This document shows, piece by piece, positions 32,744-42,670 of a stretch of DNA of 64,000 nucleotides (the stretch's first letter is position 1; every line of letters begins with the position of its first letter). Under the pieces are notes generated by a model, which did no database searches, was not told the DNA's origin, and saw only the letters and a program-made list of their open reading frames with translations. Origin of the DNA: Aquimarina aggregata (GTDB lineage: Bacteria > Bacteroidota > Bacteroidia > Flavobacteriales > Flavobacteriaceae); assembly GCF_001632745.1 (NCBI RefSeq), contig NZ_LQRT01000001.1, positions 345,715 to 409,714 on the forward strand, given 5' to 3'. A program made the translations under genes and the position numbers.

Positions 32744-33634
32744 ATGACAAGCATTAAACCCCTAATTACGAGCCTACTATTGTTATTTATAACTTCTTTT
32801 ACATATGCTCAAAATAGCGCTGTTCTTCAAGAATCTAATATAAATACAACAGATACCACCAATACTAAAAAAACCAAAATGACCAGGTGGCAAATGATCA
32901 AGTATGATGGAGCATCGGCATTTGGAGGTGTAAAAAACACATATTTAAGACCGTTAACCTGGAAAAGTAAAGATTGGTTCACCTTTGGAGGGATACTAGC
33001 AGGTACAGGTATTTTATTAGCCGCAGATGAACCTGCAAATGAATATTTTACAGAACAAGGAGATGAAATACCAAGTGGTGTAAAGGAAGTAGCCTTTCGA
33101 TTTGGAAAACCCTTAGTTAATTATGGATTAACTACTAGTGTCTATGCTCTTGGGTTAATCACAAAAAATGAAAAAATTAGAAAAACAGGAGTACTTTTAA
33201 TAGCTTCTGCCACAGCAGGAGGCCTACTGCAGACAGCAAGTAAAACCATAGTGGGTCGAGCACGCCCTCTTGAAGGAGAAGGTAATGTAAGTTTTCGTTT
33301 TTGGTCTAGTGAAGCAGGGTACCACTCTTTTCCTTCTGGACATGCAATTCTTTCGTTTACTACAGCCTATGCTTTATCCAAACAGTTTAAAAGCCCCTAC
33401 ATTAAAGGAGGACTATATGCCGTTGGATTACTTTCTCCAGTATCTCGTTTATGGGAAGAAGCACATTGGTTAACAGATGTTGTATTAGGTGTTGCAATAA
33501 GCATTGTTGTCGTTGATAGTATAGACAACTACTTAAAGAAAGACGAGCGTTATGTTTCTGGTGATAAGAAACATAAAATTAGATGGAATCTAAGACTTGG
33601 TGCCGGTAGAGTTGGCCTAGTTGGTAGATTTTAA
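32744..33634 (+). CDS. PAP2-family phosphatase
   Basis: 296 residues with a signal peptide ending near TYAQ. The three PAP2 motifs are complete: K-x6-RP in SKTIVGRARP, PSGH in FPSGHAILSFTTAYALS, and SR-x5-H-x3-D in SRLWEEAHWLTD. Several hydrophobic stretches (FGGILAGTGILLAAD, GVLLIASATAGGLLQ, TDVVLGVAISIVVV) suggest an integral inner-membrane or membrane-facing enzyme. Likely substrates are lipid phosphates such as undecaprenyl pyrophosphate or phosphatidic acid. Its stop lies 18 nt from the stop of the convergent glycerol fusion gene, which might indicate a lipid or glycerol theme but may be chance. Confidence 0.88.
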   Translation: MTSIKPLITSLLLLFITSFTYAQNSAVLQESNINTTDTTNTKKTKMTRWQMIKYDGASAFGGVKNTYLRPLTWKSKDWFTFGGILAGTGILLAADEPANEYFTEQGDEIPSGVKEVAFRFGKPLVNYGLTTSVYALGLITKNEKIRKTGVLLIASATAGGLLQTASKTIVGRARPLEGEGNVSFRFWSSEAGYHSFPSGHAILSFTTAYALSKQFKSPYIKGGLYAVGLLSPVSRLWEEAHWLTDVVLGVAISIVVVDSIDNYLKKDERYVSGDKKHKIRWNLRLGAGRVGLVGRF

Positions 33635-33652
33635 ACATCACTATTTGTACAC

Positions 33653-36600
33653 CTATGAGAACTCTTTTTCGTAATACGTAGCAGCATCTTGCAATAATAA
33701 ATCCAGATATTTATTTTCTGCTTTAAGGCGTATTTCGTCCCAGTTAAGGTATTTTACAAGATCTTCCTCAACTATAGATCTATAATCATGCACACTATTG
33801 ATATCAAAATAAAGTCTACCAGTTCTTCTCACAAAGAAATCGGCTAATCCATTCGCCATTTCATGATGTACACTATACCATACTTCTGCTCTTATGAGTC
33901 TATCTTCAACAGATTCATTTAAGAAATAATTTACCTTATCTAGAATAATATCTGTTTGTTTCCCATATGTCGAAACCAAATACCATCCATAATCCGAATC
34001 TTGGATATTTAGCGCTTTAAGGCGTTGTGTAACTTCGTTCATATATGTGTCTACTTCGCTAAGATTCTTAAGTGGATGACTTGTGAGTTGAATTTGATGG
34101 GTAGAAGATTTAGAGAAAGCTTCTCTCTTTTTACTACTCATGGTTTTAAGAACTGTGTCAATAACACGTTGCGCCATTTTTCTGTATCCTGTTAGTTTAC
34201 CTCCAGCAATTGAAATCAGCCCTGTTTCTGACACAAAAATCTCATCTTTTCTAGAAAGCTCTGATGGATCTTTCCCTTCTTCATGAATTAAAGGCCTAAG
34301 TCCAGCCCAATTAGACTCTATATCGTCTTGAGTAAGGTTTAAACTAGGGAACATATGATTAACTGCTTTTAAAAGGTATGTCGCATCTTCTTCTGTCGCC
34401 ACGACTCGATTAAGATTCGCATTATAATTAGTATCTGTTGTACCCACATATGTTGCTCGACCTCTAGGAATTGCAAAAATCATTCTACCGTCGGGAACAT
34501 CAAAATAAATAGATTGTGTAAGCGGAAAACGTTCTCTTGAAAAAACCAAATGTACACCTTTAGTCAGGTGTAGGTATTTATTATTCATAGAATGATCTTT
34601 TTCTCTTAAAAGATCTACCCATGGACCTGCTGCCGAAACATAATTTCTTGATTTAATTACAAAACTTTTCTTACTATTATGATCTATACATTGTAAACTC
34701 TTAATTTTTCCTTTCTCATCATAATTAAAAGCTATCATTTCACAATAATTGATACTATTTGCACCAAAGGAAGCAGCTTTTTTTAATAATTCTACCGTAA
34801 GTCTAGCGTCATCTGTTCTATATTCTGCATAATATCCACCTCCTGTAAGGCCTTCTGCGCTAAGCAAGGGTTCTTTTTCCAGCGTTTCATCGGCAGTAAG
34901 CATCTTACGTTTATCATCTCCTTCTACATTCGCTAAAAAATCATAGACTTTTAACCCTACAGAAGCCATAAACTTTCCATACGTTCCTCCTTCAACAAGA
35001 GGCAATAGCATTTTCTCTGGTACTACAAGATGAGGTGCTAGTTTATGTACTGCAGCCCGTTCACTACCCGATTCTTTTACCAAGCCAATCTCCATTTGTT
35101 TCAAATACCGCAATCCACCATGAATTAGCTTTGTAGACTTATTACTTGTTCCTGAAGCAAAGTCATTTTTTTCTACCAAACATACTTTCAACCCTCGAGA
35201 AGCTGCATCTAAGGCTATACCTGCCCCTGTTACTCCTCCTCCTATAATAACAAGGTCATATTTTTCATTTTTAGTCTTACGCAGCTGCATTTGGCGATCC
35301 AGAACCGAAAAACGAATAGGTCCTTCTTCTTTTACTGCAAGCATATTTTTATTTGCAGTTTTTGTACGTGCAACTGCTTGTTGCCAGCCTATATACTTTC
35401 TACTTCGTTCATACTCTTTAATTTTAGGAACAAAAACAGTATCTACAGCCCTAATTTTTGCAATGTCTTTTTTGGTCCATATACCTGCTTTAATACCTGC
35501 TAAAAATGCTGCACCCAGAGCAGTCACCTCTAACATTTTGGGGCGATCAACCGCCACATTAAGAATATCAGACTGAAATTGCATTAAATAATTATTAGCA
35601 GAAGCTCCTCCGTCTACTTTAAGCTCTTTCATTTGTTTACCACTATCTTCAACCATAGCCTCAAGAACATCTCGTGTTTGATATGCTAAAGCTTCTACTG
35701 TGGCCTTTATAATTTCATTTTTACCAGAATCTAATGTTAGTCCGTAAATAGCTCCTTTTGCCTCCATATCCCAATGTGGAGCACCTAAACCTGCAAAAGC
35801 GGGTACAACATATAAATCATCTGCTGTAGTAGTCGTATTACATATATCTTCTGTCTCTGAGCTATTCTCTATAACCTGAAGTTTATCTCTAAGCCACTGT
35901 ATAGAGGCCCCACCTACAAAAATACTTCCTTCTAAAGCATACTTAATGTTATCTTCTGGCAAACTACAACACAAGGTTGTTAATAATCCATTTTTAGAAT
36001 TATACGGTTTTTTTCCTGTATTAAGTAACATAAAACATCCGGTGCCATATGTGTTCTTAGCTATTCCGGACTTGTATCCTCCTTGACCAAATAATGATGC
36101 CTGTTGATCTCCTGCAACACCATAAATAGGAATATCATAACCTTTGTAATGGATAGCTCCAAAATCAGAAGAAGAATATTGTACTGTTGGTAACATAGAG
36201 GTAGGAATATTCATTGCAGCTAGTAACTTATCATCCCATTCTAGGTTGATAATATTATAGAGCATTGTTCTGGAAGCATTGGAGTGATCTGTAACGTGTT
36301 TAGTACCGTTTGTGAATTTCCAAATCAGCCAAGTATCAATAGTGCCAAATAACAAATCTCCATTAATTGCTTTTTCTCTCGCTCCTTCTACATTATCCAG
36401 TATCCACTTTAGTTTAGTTCCTGAAAAATAGGAGTCAATGACTAATCCTGTATTTTCAGACACATAATCGTTTAATCCTTGAGATTTGAGGCTTTCACAA
36501 ATTTTTGTAGTTCTTTTATCTAACCAAACTATGGCATTATAAATTGGTTCTCCTGTGTTTTTATCCCATACCACAGTAGTTTCTCGCTGATTTGTTATTC

Positions 36601-36832
36601 CAATACTTGCTATTTCCTCTATTGATATATCTGATTTTTCAAGTACTTCACTAAAAACTTGTTGTTGATGTGCTAAAATCTCAAGCGGATCATGTTCAAC
36701 CCATCCCGATTTAGGATAATGTTGTGTAAGCTCTTTTTGAGCTATTCCACAAATTTCCCCTAAATTATTGAAAATAATTGCTCTGGTGCTGGTTGTACCT
36801 TGATCGAATGCTATGATATACTTTTTAGCCAT
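33653..36832 (-). CDS. glpK-glpD: Glycerol kinase / glycerol-3-phosphate dehydrogenase fusion protein
   Basis: One uninterrupted frame of 1059 residues. Residues 1 to ~495 are a full FGGY glycerol kinase: IIAFDQGTTSTRAIIF, GITNQRETTVVWD, AIVWLDKRT, GVAGDQQASLFGQG, and KVDGGASANNYLMQFQSDIL. After a linker of about 15 residues, residues ~510-1059 are a full FAD-dependent glycerol-3-phosphate dehydrogenase: FSVLDRQ, the dinucleotide fold DLVIIGGGVTGAGIALDAASRG from Asp526, KSTKLIHGGLRYL, ISIAGGKLTGYRKMA. Glycerol would be phosphorylated and then oxidised to dihydroxyacetone phosphate with electrons passed to quinone. Both parts have their usual length, so this is a true fusion and not a frameshift. 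No glpF transporter or glpR repressor is adjacent. Confidence 0.92.
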   Translation of the reverse strand: MAKKYIIAFDQGTTSTRAIIFNNLGEICGIAQKELTQHYPKSGWVEHDPLEILAHQQQVFSEVLEKSDISIEEIASIGITNQRETTVVWDKNTGEPIYNAIVWLDKRTTKICESLKSQGLNDYVSENTGLVIDSYFSGTKLKWILDNVEGAREKAINGDLLFGTIDTWLIWKFTNGTKHVTDHSNASRTMLYNIINLEWDDKLLAAMNIPTSMLPTVQYSSSDFGAIHYKGYDIPIYGVAGDQQASLFGQGGYKSGIAKNTYGTGCFMLLNTGKKPYNSKNGLLTTLCCSLPEDNIKYALEGSIFVGGASIQWLRDKLQVIENSSETEDICNTTTTADDLYVVPAFAGLGAPHWDMEAKGAIYGLTLDSGKNEIIKATVEALAYQTRDVLEAMVEDSGKQMKELKVDGGASANNYLMQFQSDILNVAVDRPKMLEVTALGAAFLAGIKAGIWTKKDIAKIRAVDTVFVPKIKEYERSRKYIGWQQAVARTKTANKNMLAVKEEGPIRFSVLDRQMQLRKTKNEKYDLVIIGGGVTGAGIALDAASRGLKVCLVEKNDFASGTSNKSTKLIHGGLRYLKQMEIGLVKESGSERAAVHKLAPHLVVPEKMLLPLVEGGTYGKFMASVGLKVYDFLANVEGDDKRKMLTADETLEKEPLLSAEGLTGGGYYAEYRTDDARLTVELLKKAASFGANSINYCEMIAFNYDEKGKIKSLQCIDHNSKKSFVIKSRNYVSAAGPWVDLLREKDHSMNNKYLHLTKGVHLVFSRERFPLTQSIYFDVPDGRMIFAIPRGRATYVGTTDTNYNANLNRVVATEEDATYLLKAVNHMFPSLNLTQDDIESNWAGLRPLIHEEGKDPSELSRKDEIFVSETGLISIAGGKLTGYRKMAQRVIDTVLKTMSSKKREAFSKSSTHQIQLTSHPLKNLSEVDTYMNEVTQRLKALNIQDSDYGWYLVSTYGKQTDIILDKVNYFLNESVEDRLIRAEVWYSVHHEMANGLADFFVRRTGRLYFDINSVHDYRSIVEEDLVKYLNWDEIRLKAENKYLDLLLQDAATYYEKEFS

Positions 36833-37018
36833 ATTTTTGAGTATTTGTGATTCCAGATCAATTTTGAAATTGAATTTTAAATAAATTCTTTATAACAAAG
36901 ACTGAAGTCTTACAAATATCAGAAGTATTATAGTAATCTCCAATTAAAAACTATATTTTATATGCTATTCTATGCTACTTTTATGAAAAATTCAATAAAA
37001 CATTGATATTTAAACCTT

Positions 37019-37924
37019 TCAATCTTTAATTGGCAAGAATATTTCTGTTTTCCAATCAAGTTCATTACCTCCTTGCATTGGATTGTTATAAAAAATCTCT
37101 AGTGGAGATCGTTCAACTTTTATATTATGATTTTTGGCATATTCTAAGAGTTTAAACCATGCCTGATCACTATTTCTATAGTTACCGTAATATGTTGCTT
37201 TTAAAACTTTTTGAGAAGAAGTATGTTTATACTTTAGACCATTCAACTCTGGTATCGTATCTTGATGTAGTATCGGAAATCCAAATTCAAACGTAATACG
37301 ATCACTTTTATCATCCCATTTATTTACTTTAACTAATGGATATCCTCCTCTTTTTAAGTTATTTTCGATTATTTTTGGGTAAAGAAAATCATTATTATTG
37401 ATCATAACTTGCGCCTTATCTGATCGTTTTGATTTCATTTGAATATATACATATTCCATTCCCGGAATTTCCTGTTCTCCATTAATCTCAACTTTATATT
37501 TTTTTGAAAAATCGAGAAAAATCTTTCGAAATTGAATCATCTCATCCCTAACCCCATTTATTAATGTTGAAGATCCAGTAATTACCTTTAACCGATTATT
37601 AATGCTATGTTCTTTTGACATTACACCAACTACCACTTTAGTGATGGTATCATTTACTTTCTTAAAATTCCAATCTAAAATAAAGCTCTCGTTTTGTTTA
37701 TTAATTTCCTGGTTAACGTGGTTAAATTCGATTGCTTCTCGTAATGTTACATTTTCTTTTTTTTCATTCTTACCCCATAATTTTAATCCTTTTACTTCAT
37801 AGTATAAACTTGCCGGGCTCGTTGTTACTTTAAATGTAATTTGGTAATCATACTCTTTTATACCCAAATACCATATTGTTAATCCTAAAAATAGAATTGA
37901 AATTATAGCAATTATTTTTTTCAT
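37019..37924 (-). CDS. Membrane-anchored SRPBCC/GyrI-like (effector-binding) protein
   Basis: 301 residues. One N-terminal transmembrane segment (IIAIISILFLGLTIWYLGI) is followed by a stretch similar to the SRPBCC lipid-binding fold (ITFKVTTSPASLYYEVKGLKLWG, FILDWNFKKVNDTITKVVVGV). The C-terminal ~150 residues look like a GyrI-like effector-binding domain: VYIQMKSKRSDKAQ, FEFGFPILHQDTIPELNGLKYKH and AWFKLLEYAKNHNIKVERSPLEIFYNNP, in which the ALLEYAKENG-like pattern is typical. There is no DNA-binding domain, so it is not an AraC regulator. It lies 35 nt after the haloperoxidase-like gene and may be part of that operon. Function unknown. Confidence 0.65.
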   Translation of the reverse strand: MKKIIAIISILFLGLTIWYLGIKEYDYQITFKVTTSPASLYYEVKGLKLWGKNEKKENVTLREAIEFNHVNQEINKQNESFILDWNFKKVNDTITKVVVGVMSKEHSINNRLKVITGSSTLINGVRDEMIQFRKIFLDFSKKYKVEINGEQEIPGMEYVYIQMKSKRSDKAQVMINNNDFLYPKIIENNLKRGGYPLVKVNKWDDKSDRITFEFGFPILHQDTIPELNGLKYKHTSSQKVLKATYYGNYRNSDQAWFKLLEYAKNHNIKVERSPLEIFYNNPMQGGNELDWKTEIFLPIKD

Positions 37925-37959
37925 ATACTACTAGCTTATCAGTCTCATGATATATCAGG

Positions 37960-39288
37960 TTAGTTACTTTTTTTCATTTGAAGTTTTTTAACCACAAAAC
38001 TTCCTAATGAGCGACCTTGATCTAATCCAAGATCTATCGCTGCTCGATAATGAATCCCTCCGTACAATCGACTAATTGCCGCTTCGTCTGCGGCTTGATT
38101 AAATGAATTAAACGAGCGTATTGGTAAACCATATTGCAATTCGGTATCATCATTAAATTCGAAATTATCCCCGAAAATAGACGTTAATACTGTCGAAGCT
38201 GCTCCTGAAACTACTGAATGCCCGCTTGTATATTCTGGAAAAGGTGGAGTTTGCAAAACAGGCTCCCAATTTTCATCAATATGCTGATTTATTAGTGTCT
38301 CTGGACGTATTAAATTACTTCTGTATTTTTCATCCCAGCAACTAATAAATGCATCTGCAATTGCTATTGAAGTCTTAGTATATGCAAAAACAGTTTTTGA
38401 GAAATCTGCATTAGTTTTTTCACAAGCAATCTTACATATACCAATCCAATGTGCTCCTGGTGTTATTTTTTTTGTTGCAAACATTAGATGTCCTTTATGT
38501 GTAGAAACATAAGGGTTACAATCCCAAAATTGCGCAATTTCGAGTTTTTCTGATTCTTCTCCTTCCTTTTTGATTGTCTCACCCACCTCATAAGTTTCTA
38601 AAAGCTCTTTATAAAATGCAGATTCTTTTTCTAAAGAAAAGTCAGGATATCTTGCTGGTTTAAATTGTGCCGAAGAGTCTATAATCGAAGGCCTTATTTT
38701 TGACCAATGTGGCTCTATCCCATCCATATAATCAGGTGGTGTAGGTTGCCATCTTGAAGGATCTTCTGTATTAACAGAGAATTTAGGCATCGTTCTAGTC
38801 TGGGCATAATTATCACTAGAATACCAGCTTTTTATATGTTCGGCGACTTGATTTCCATATGCTCTTGAATCTTGAAAAACGGTTTTATTTTTGGTTTGCC
38901 ATGATGCATATAAACTATCTTGATATACGTTTATTTTATCCTCAGAAAAAATAAGATTCTTTCCTATTTCCAGGTACGCTATTAGTGATGCCATAGCATA
39001 ATTTATTTGTTTACCATCACCAGCCTTTGGGATAGAATTTAGACCATGTAATTGGCTTTGTAATGAATTGTATTCATTTTCTTCTTGACAGATTACTTCG
39101 TAGGCAGCAATATTGGCATAATTATATATTCTACTAGCTACTGGAGGTGAAAAAATATCATGTACCATAACTTCAGTAACTTTATCGACTGCGGCATGAT
39201 AATCACTAGCCGTAATATTAATTTCTTGATTCTGATTTTGACATGATGCAAAACATATAAAAATAGCGAAGAGTCCTATACATTTCAT
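37960..39288 (-). CDS. Vanadium-dependent haloperoxidase-like / PAP2 superfamily lipoprotein
   Basis: I start at 39288, where MKCIGLFAIFICFASC is a lipoprotein signal; the frame is open to 39357, which would overlap the upstream gene by 35 nt. The core residues of the acid phosphatase/haloperoxidase site are present: K-x6-RP in KYRSNLIRPE, SGH in FPEYTSGHSVVSG, and SR followed by H in SRLYGGIHYRAAIDLG. Vanadate or phosphate binds this set. Members may oxidise halides or act as phosphatases, and sequence alone does not decide. It is the last large gene of the SusCD-VCBS operon and is expected in the periplasm or at the cell surface. Confidence 0.8.
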   Translation of the reverse strand: MKCIGLFAIFICFASCQNQNQEINITASDYHAAVDKVTEVMVHDIFSPPVASRIYNYANIAAYEVICQEENEYNSLQSQLHGLNSIPKAGDGKQINYAMASLIAYLEIGKNLIFSEDKINVYQDSLYASWQTKNKTVFQDSRAYGNQVAEHIKSWYSSDNYAQTRTMPKFSVNTEDPSRWQPTPPDYMDGIEPHWSKIRPSIIDSSAQFKPARYPDFSLEKESAFYKELLETYEVGETIKKEGEESEKLEIAQFWDCNPYVSTHKGHLMFATKKITPGAHWIGICKIACEKTNADFSKTVFAYTKTSIAIADAFISCWDEKYRSNLIRPETLINQHIDENWEPVLQTPPFPEYTSGHSVVSGAASTVLTSIFGDNFEFNDDTELQYGLPIRSFNSFNQAADEAAISRLYGGIHYRAAIDLGLDQGRSLGSFVVKKLQMKKSN

Positions 39289-39322
39289 ATGTATTCTCTT
39301 CAAAAAAATGCTAGTGTTTACT

Positions 39323-42300
39323 TTATTTGAGAATTTCATAAATTTCTGCTTTTTCATTGTGTATGGTAATTAGCAAATAGTCTTTAGTATCAAAATTAAT
39401 AATATTTAATCCTCTAATCGATTTTTGAGACAGATTAACATTTAGTACAGTTCCATCAATAATTTCATCATTTGTACGCAATAAAGCTCCTCCGAATCCA
39501 TCAAATTTGCCATGGTAGGGAATGACTCCAAAATAATTGCCTGCCATAAATATTTCTTCATTTCCATCCCCATTAAAATCATGTCGAAGCATTCGCGTGA
39601 TTGGTGCTACTTGTAATTCTTCCTTAAATGGTATAAATACGAAAGTGCCATTATCATTCCTTAAATATCCCGAAGCTAACTGATGCACTTCTAACAAAGT
39701 AGCTTTATTTAAGGTTTCTTTTCCGAATACATTCTCTATTGTAAGACCTGCAAATGTCTTATAGCTAGTAAATTTCTTTCTTAAAAAGTTTAATTGTCCT
39801 GATAACTCATCCAACCCTAAGGCTGTATAATACTTTCCGTCTTTTGGCAGCGCTAGAATAGTCTCTGTTTTTTGATTATTATCAAAATCAGAATAATACA
39901 AACGTAGCGGAAAATCCTGAGATGCTTTAAATTTTGTATTCAAACCAAAATTACCAAGTACATAATCTAAATCACCGTCTTTATCTATATCAAATTCTTG
40001 TAACGACTGCCATAAACCATTTAGTTTTTCTTTATAAAGTGTCGTTGTTACATCTTTTAAATCACCGTTTTTATTTTCAAAAAAACGAGGAGACATCCAT
40101 TCTCCGATAATAATTAAATCTTTGACTCCATCGTTTGTAAAATCACTCCAAATAGCATCTGTTACCATTCCTATTTGTTGTAGTGCTTTATTTTCTTTTA
40201 CACTAAAATTTCCCTTATCATTTATGAGTATATATGAATTTGGGATTTTTCCAAAATCGTTAGATACTACATACCCTCCTACGAAGATGTCTAAGTCGCC
40301 ATCTTTATCTATATCGTTGGGTTTTATAATCGATTCGTGTTCAAATAATTCTGGAAACTGACTTTTCTCAAATCCTGAGTTTGATTTAAGGTATAATCTA
40401 TCAATTAATTCTTTAGATTTTCCGAAAAACTCTCCTCCTGATGAAGCTATTAAAAGGTCATTTTTTTGATCCGCATTAAAATCTTCGATAATAGCAGTTA
40501 CATCTTCTTTCTTTTTGTCGGCATCTAAAAAATCCAGAAATTGCTGTTGAAAGCCTGTTTTTGTTTGAAAAAATAGCTGAGATGGGTTATTTTTTGAACT
40601 TCCAAAGAAAACATCATCCATACCATCCCCATTAAGATCCCCAATTGCTGTAGCGGGACCACGATCAGAAATTCTATAGGGTATCAGTTTTTGTCTATTA
40701 AAATCAACATAGCTATTTTCTTTATGTACATATTGTAACCCGGGAATACTATCTAATTTTCTAAACCAAGTTTTATCAGGTTTAGAAAAGATCTTGGTAT
40801 AATTTACAGCATCTCTTTTATGCAATACTTTTATCTGTAAGGTCTGATTGGTTTTTATATTTTCTGCCACTTGTATGGTATGATCTGGCCATATAATTTT
40901 TAATGAATCTACTACCTCAACATTTCCATATCCAAAATGTACAATTGGTTCTGATGACGACTGAAACCCTTTTGTGGCATATAATTGCCTATGTTGCACA
41001 ATACCATTGTGATAGGATATTACTTTAGTTCCTATCCCAAATTTATTTTTCTCTTTAAAATTAAGTTTTAGTTTTAAGAATTTATTTGTACCATCTATTT
41101 GATTGCGATAAAAAGTCACCGGAGCATTGATATTGTTTGTAACTAGATCCAAATCCCCATCATTATCAAAATCTGCATATGCACTTCCGGTACTGGCCAA
41201 TTCCTCTTTTGGCAACCATTTTTTCGACTGATCTGCAAAACGAATGTTTTGGTTCCCCTGGAAAATATAATTCTGTACAACTCCAGATGGCATCATATCA
41301 AGAGCTTTATTATCTACTAACTTTGTATTATGAAGTTGTTCTTTGATTTTTGTATCGGAAATATATTTAATATAATCTAAATTATTAGGTCGTTTAGGAA
41401 TACCATTTGAGATAAAAACATCTTGTTCTGCATCTTGGTTATAATCGGCAAACAACGCAGACCAACTCCAATCTGTAGCAGAAAGACCACTAAGTAATGC
41501 TGTTTCGGTAAAAAATTCTCCTTCTTTATTGATTTGAAGCATATTTCTAGAATATTGATAGTGATATCCCAATCTATTAATTCGTATTGCTAACATATCT
41601 ACAGTTTCATCTCCCGCCGATGCCTTAAGAACCGCCTCATCATCTGGGGTCATATCCAAAGTTAGGATATCTTGATATCCATCATGATTAATATCTGCAA
41701 TATCACTTCCCATAGAAAAGCGACTAGTATGTCCAAATTTTTCTTTTAATCTTTCTGTAAAAGTCCCATTTCCATTATTGATATAGTAATAATCATCTTC
41801 ATGAAAATCATTACTTACATAAATATCTGTAAATCCATCATTGTTAAAATCCGCTGTAGCCACCCCAAGTCCATATCCATTCCCTCCACTATAAATACCA
41901 GAAGCTTCGCTTACATCTGTAAATATTGATCCATCATTACGAAGTAATTTATCACCACTTTCATCACTTCTTTTATTACGTAACGCGGCTTTTCCATATG
42001 AATTTTGAGTATGAACTGCATGGTTTAGTAAATACATATCTAAATCGCCATCGTTATCATAATCAAAAAAGCTTGCTGAAGTGCTATAGTTTTGAAAATC
42101 TAATCCGTATTCTGCTGCTTTCTCAGAAAATCTTCCGTTTTTATTATTAATGAAAAGTTCATTTTTACCTTTCAGACCACGAAGTCCGACTACTGCACAA
42201 ACATAAATATCAAGAAAACCATCTCCGTTTACATCTGCCATCACTGCTCCAGTATTCCAATCTGAAGTTCCAGAAATACCTGCCTGTTCTGTTGCATCTT

Positions 42301-42595
42301 TAAATTGAAAATCTCCTGTATTGAGGTAAAGTTTATTTTTGCCCTGATTTGATGTAAAAAAAACATCTACCAGTCCATCGTTATTAACATCTCCAACAGC
42401 AACTCCAGCACCATTATAGAAATATAAATAATCCAGAATATTAAGTTCTTCTGTAGGAATCAAAGTATTCTGAAATCCAACTTTTGTGATTTCAGAAGAC
42501 ATCTTATGGAATACTTCTCCTTGTTGTAATTTTTGTTGAGTACAACTACAAAAAAGTATAATCCCTAAAATTATTATGATCTTATATTTAATCAT
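39323..42595 (-). CDS. VCBS/FG-GAP repeat lipoprotein with ASPIC/UnbV domain (copy 3)
   Basis: 1090 residues. The lipobox is ILFCSC (Cys18). The chain contains more than ten calcium-binding loops of the D-x-N-x-D-G-x-x-D type: DVNNDGLVDVFF, DVNGDGFLDIYV, DYDNDGDLDMYL, DLNGDGMDDVFF and DIDKDGDLDYVL. They build two seven-bladed integrin-like propellers. Between them is an ASPIC/UnbV segment (GIGTKVISYHNGIVQHRQL, IVHFGYGNVEVVDSLKIIWPDH). Proteins of this type accompany SusCD pairs in many marine Bacteroidota and are believed to bind substrate outside the cell; no catalysis is known. A hairpin at 42626 separates it from copy 2. Confidence 0.88.
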   Translation of the reverse strand: MIKYKIIIILGIILFCSCTQQKLQQGEVFHKMSSEITKVGFQNTLIPTEELNILDYLYFYNGAGVAVGDVNNDGLVDVFFTSNQGKNKLYLNTGDFQFKDATEQAGISGTSDWNTGAVMADVNGDGFLDIYVCAVVGLRGLKGKNELFINNKNGRFSEKAAEYGLDFQNYSTSASFFDYDNDGDLDMYLLNHAVHTQNSYGKAALRNKRSDESGDKLLRNDGSIFTDVSEASGIYSGGNGYGLGVATADFNNDGFTDIYVSNDFHEDDYYYINNGNGTFTERLKEKFGHTSRFSMGSDIADINHDGYQDILTLDMTPDDEAVLKASAGDETVDMLAIRINRLGYHYQYSRNMLQINKEGEFFTETALLSGLSATDWSWSALFADYNQDAEQDVFISNGIPKRPNNLDYIKYISDTKIKEQLHNTKLVDNKALDMMPSGVVQNYIFQGNQNIRFADQSKKWLPKEELASTGSAYADFDNDGDLDLVTNNINAPVTFYRNQIDGTNKFLKLKLNFKEKNKFGIGTKVISYHNGIVQHRQLYATKGFQSSSEPIVHFGYGNVEVVDSLKIIWPDHTIQVAENIKTNQTLQIKVLHKRDAVNYTKIFSKPDKTWFRKLDSIPGLQYVHKENSYVDFNRQKLIPYRISDRGPATAIGDLNGDGMDDVFFGSSKNNPSQLFFQTKTGFQQQFLDFLDADKKKEDVTAIIEDFNADQKNDLLIASSGGEFFGKSKELIDRLYLKSNSGFEKSQFPELFEHESIIKPNDIDKDGDLDIFVGGYVVSNDFGKIPNSYILINDKGNFSVKENKALQQIGMVTDAIWSDFTNDGVKDLIIIGEWMSPRFFENKNGDLKDVTTTLYKEKLNGLWQSLQEFDIDKDGDLDYVLGNFGLNTKFKASQDFPLRLYYSDFDNNQKTETILALPKDGKYYTALGLDELSGQLNFLRKKFTSYKTFAGLTIENVFGKETLNKATLLEVHQLASGYLRNDNGTFVFIPFKEELQVAPITRMLRHDFNGDGNEEIFMAGNYFGVIPYHGKFDGFGGALLRTNDEIIDGTVLNVNLSQKSIRGLNIINFDTKDYLLITIHNEKAEIYEILK

Positions 42596-42625
42596 TCTTT
42601 TGTATTCTACCTTTTCGGTTTATTC

Positions 42626-42656
42626 AACCCCGAAGGTTTTGAAAACCTTCGGGGTT
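42626..42656 (-). terminator. GC-rich hairpin inside the SusCD-VCBS operon
   Basis: AACCCCGAAGGTT at 42626-42638 and its inverse at 42644-42656 form a perfect 13-bp stem (TTGAA loop). It stands between two VCBS genes, 15 nt after the stop of copy 2 (lower coordinates). No T-tract follows on the minus strand, so it more likely slows decay or processes the message than ends it. Its GC content is striking in this AT-rich DNA. Confidence 0.55.
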
Positions 42657-42670
42657 TAGACAAACAATTT

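Noticed and set aside
37019..37924. AraC-type regulator with GyrI-like domain
   Set aside because: There is a transmembrane segment but no helix-turn-helix, so only the effector-binding-like part is present.
39289..39357. Longer start of the haloperoxidase-like gene
   Set aside because: It overlaps the preceding gene by 35 nt and puts a basic stretch in front of a good lipoprotein signal beginning at 39288.
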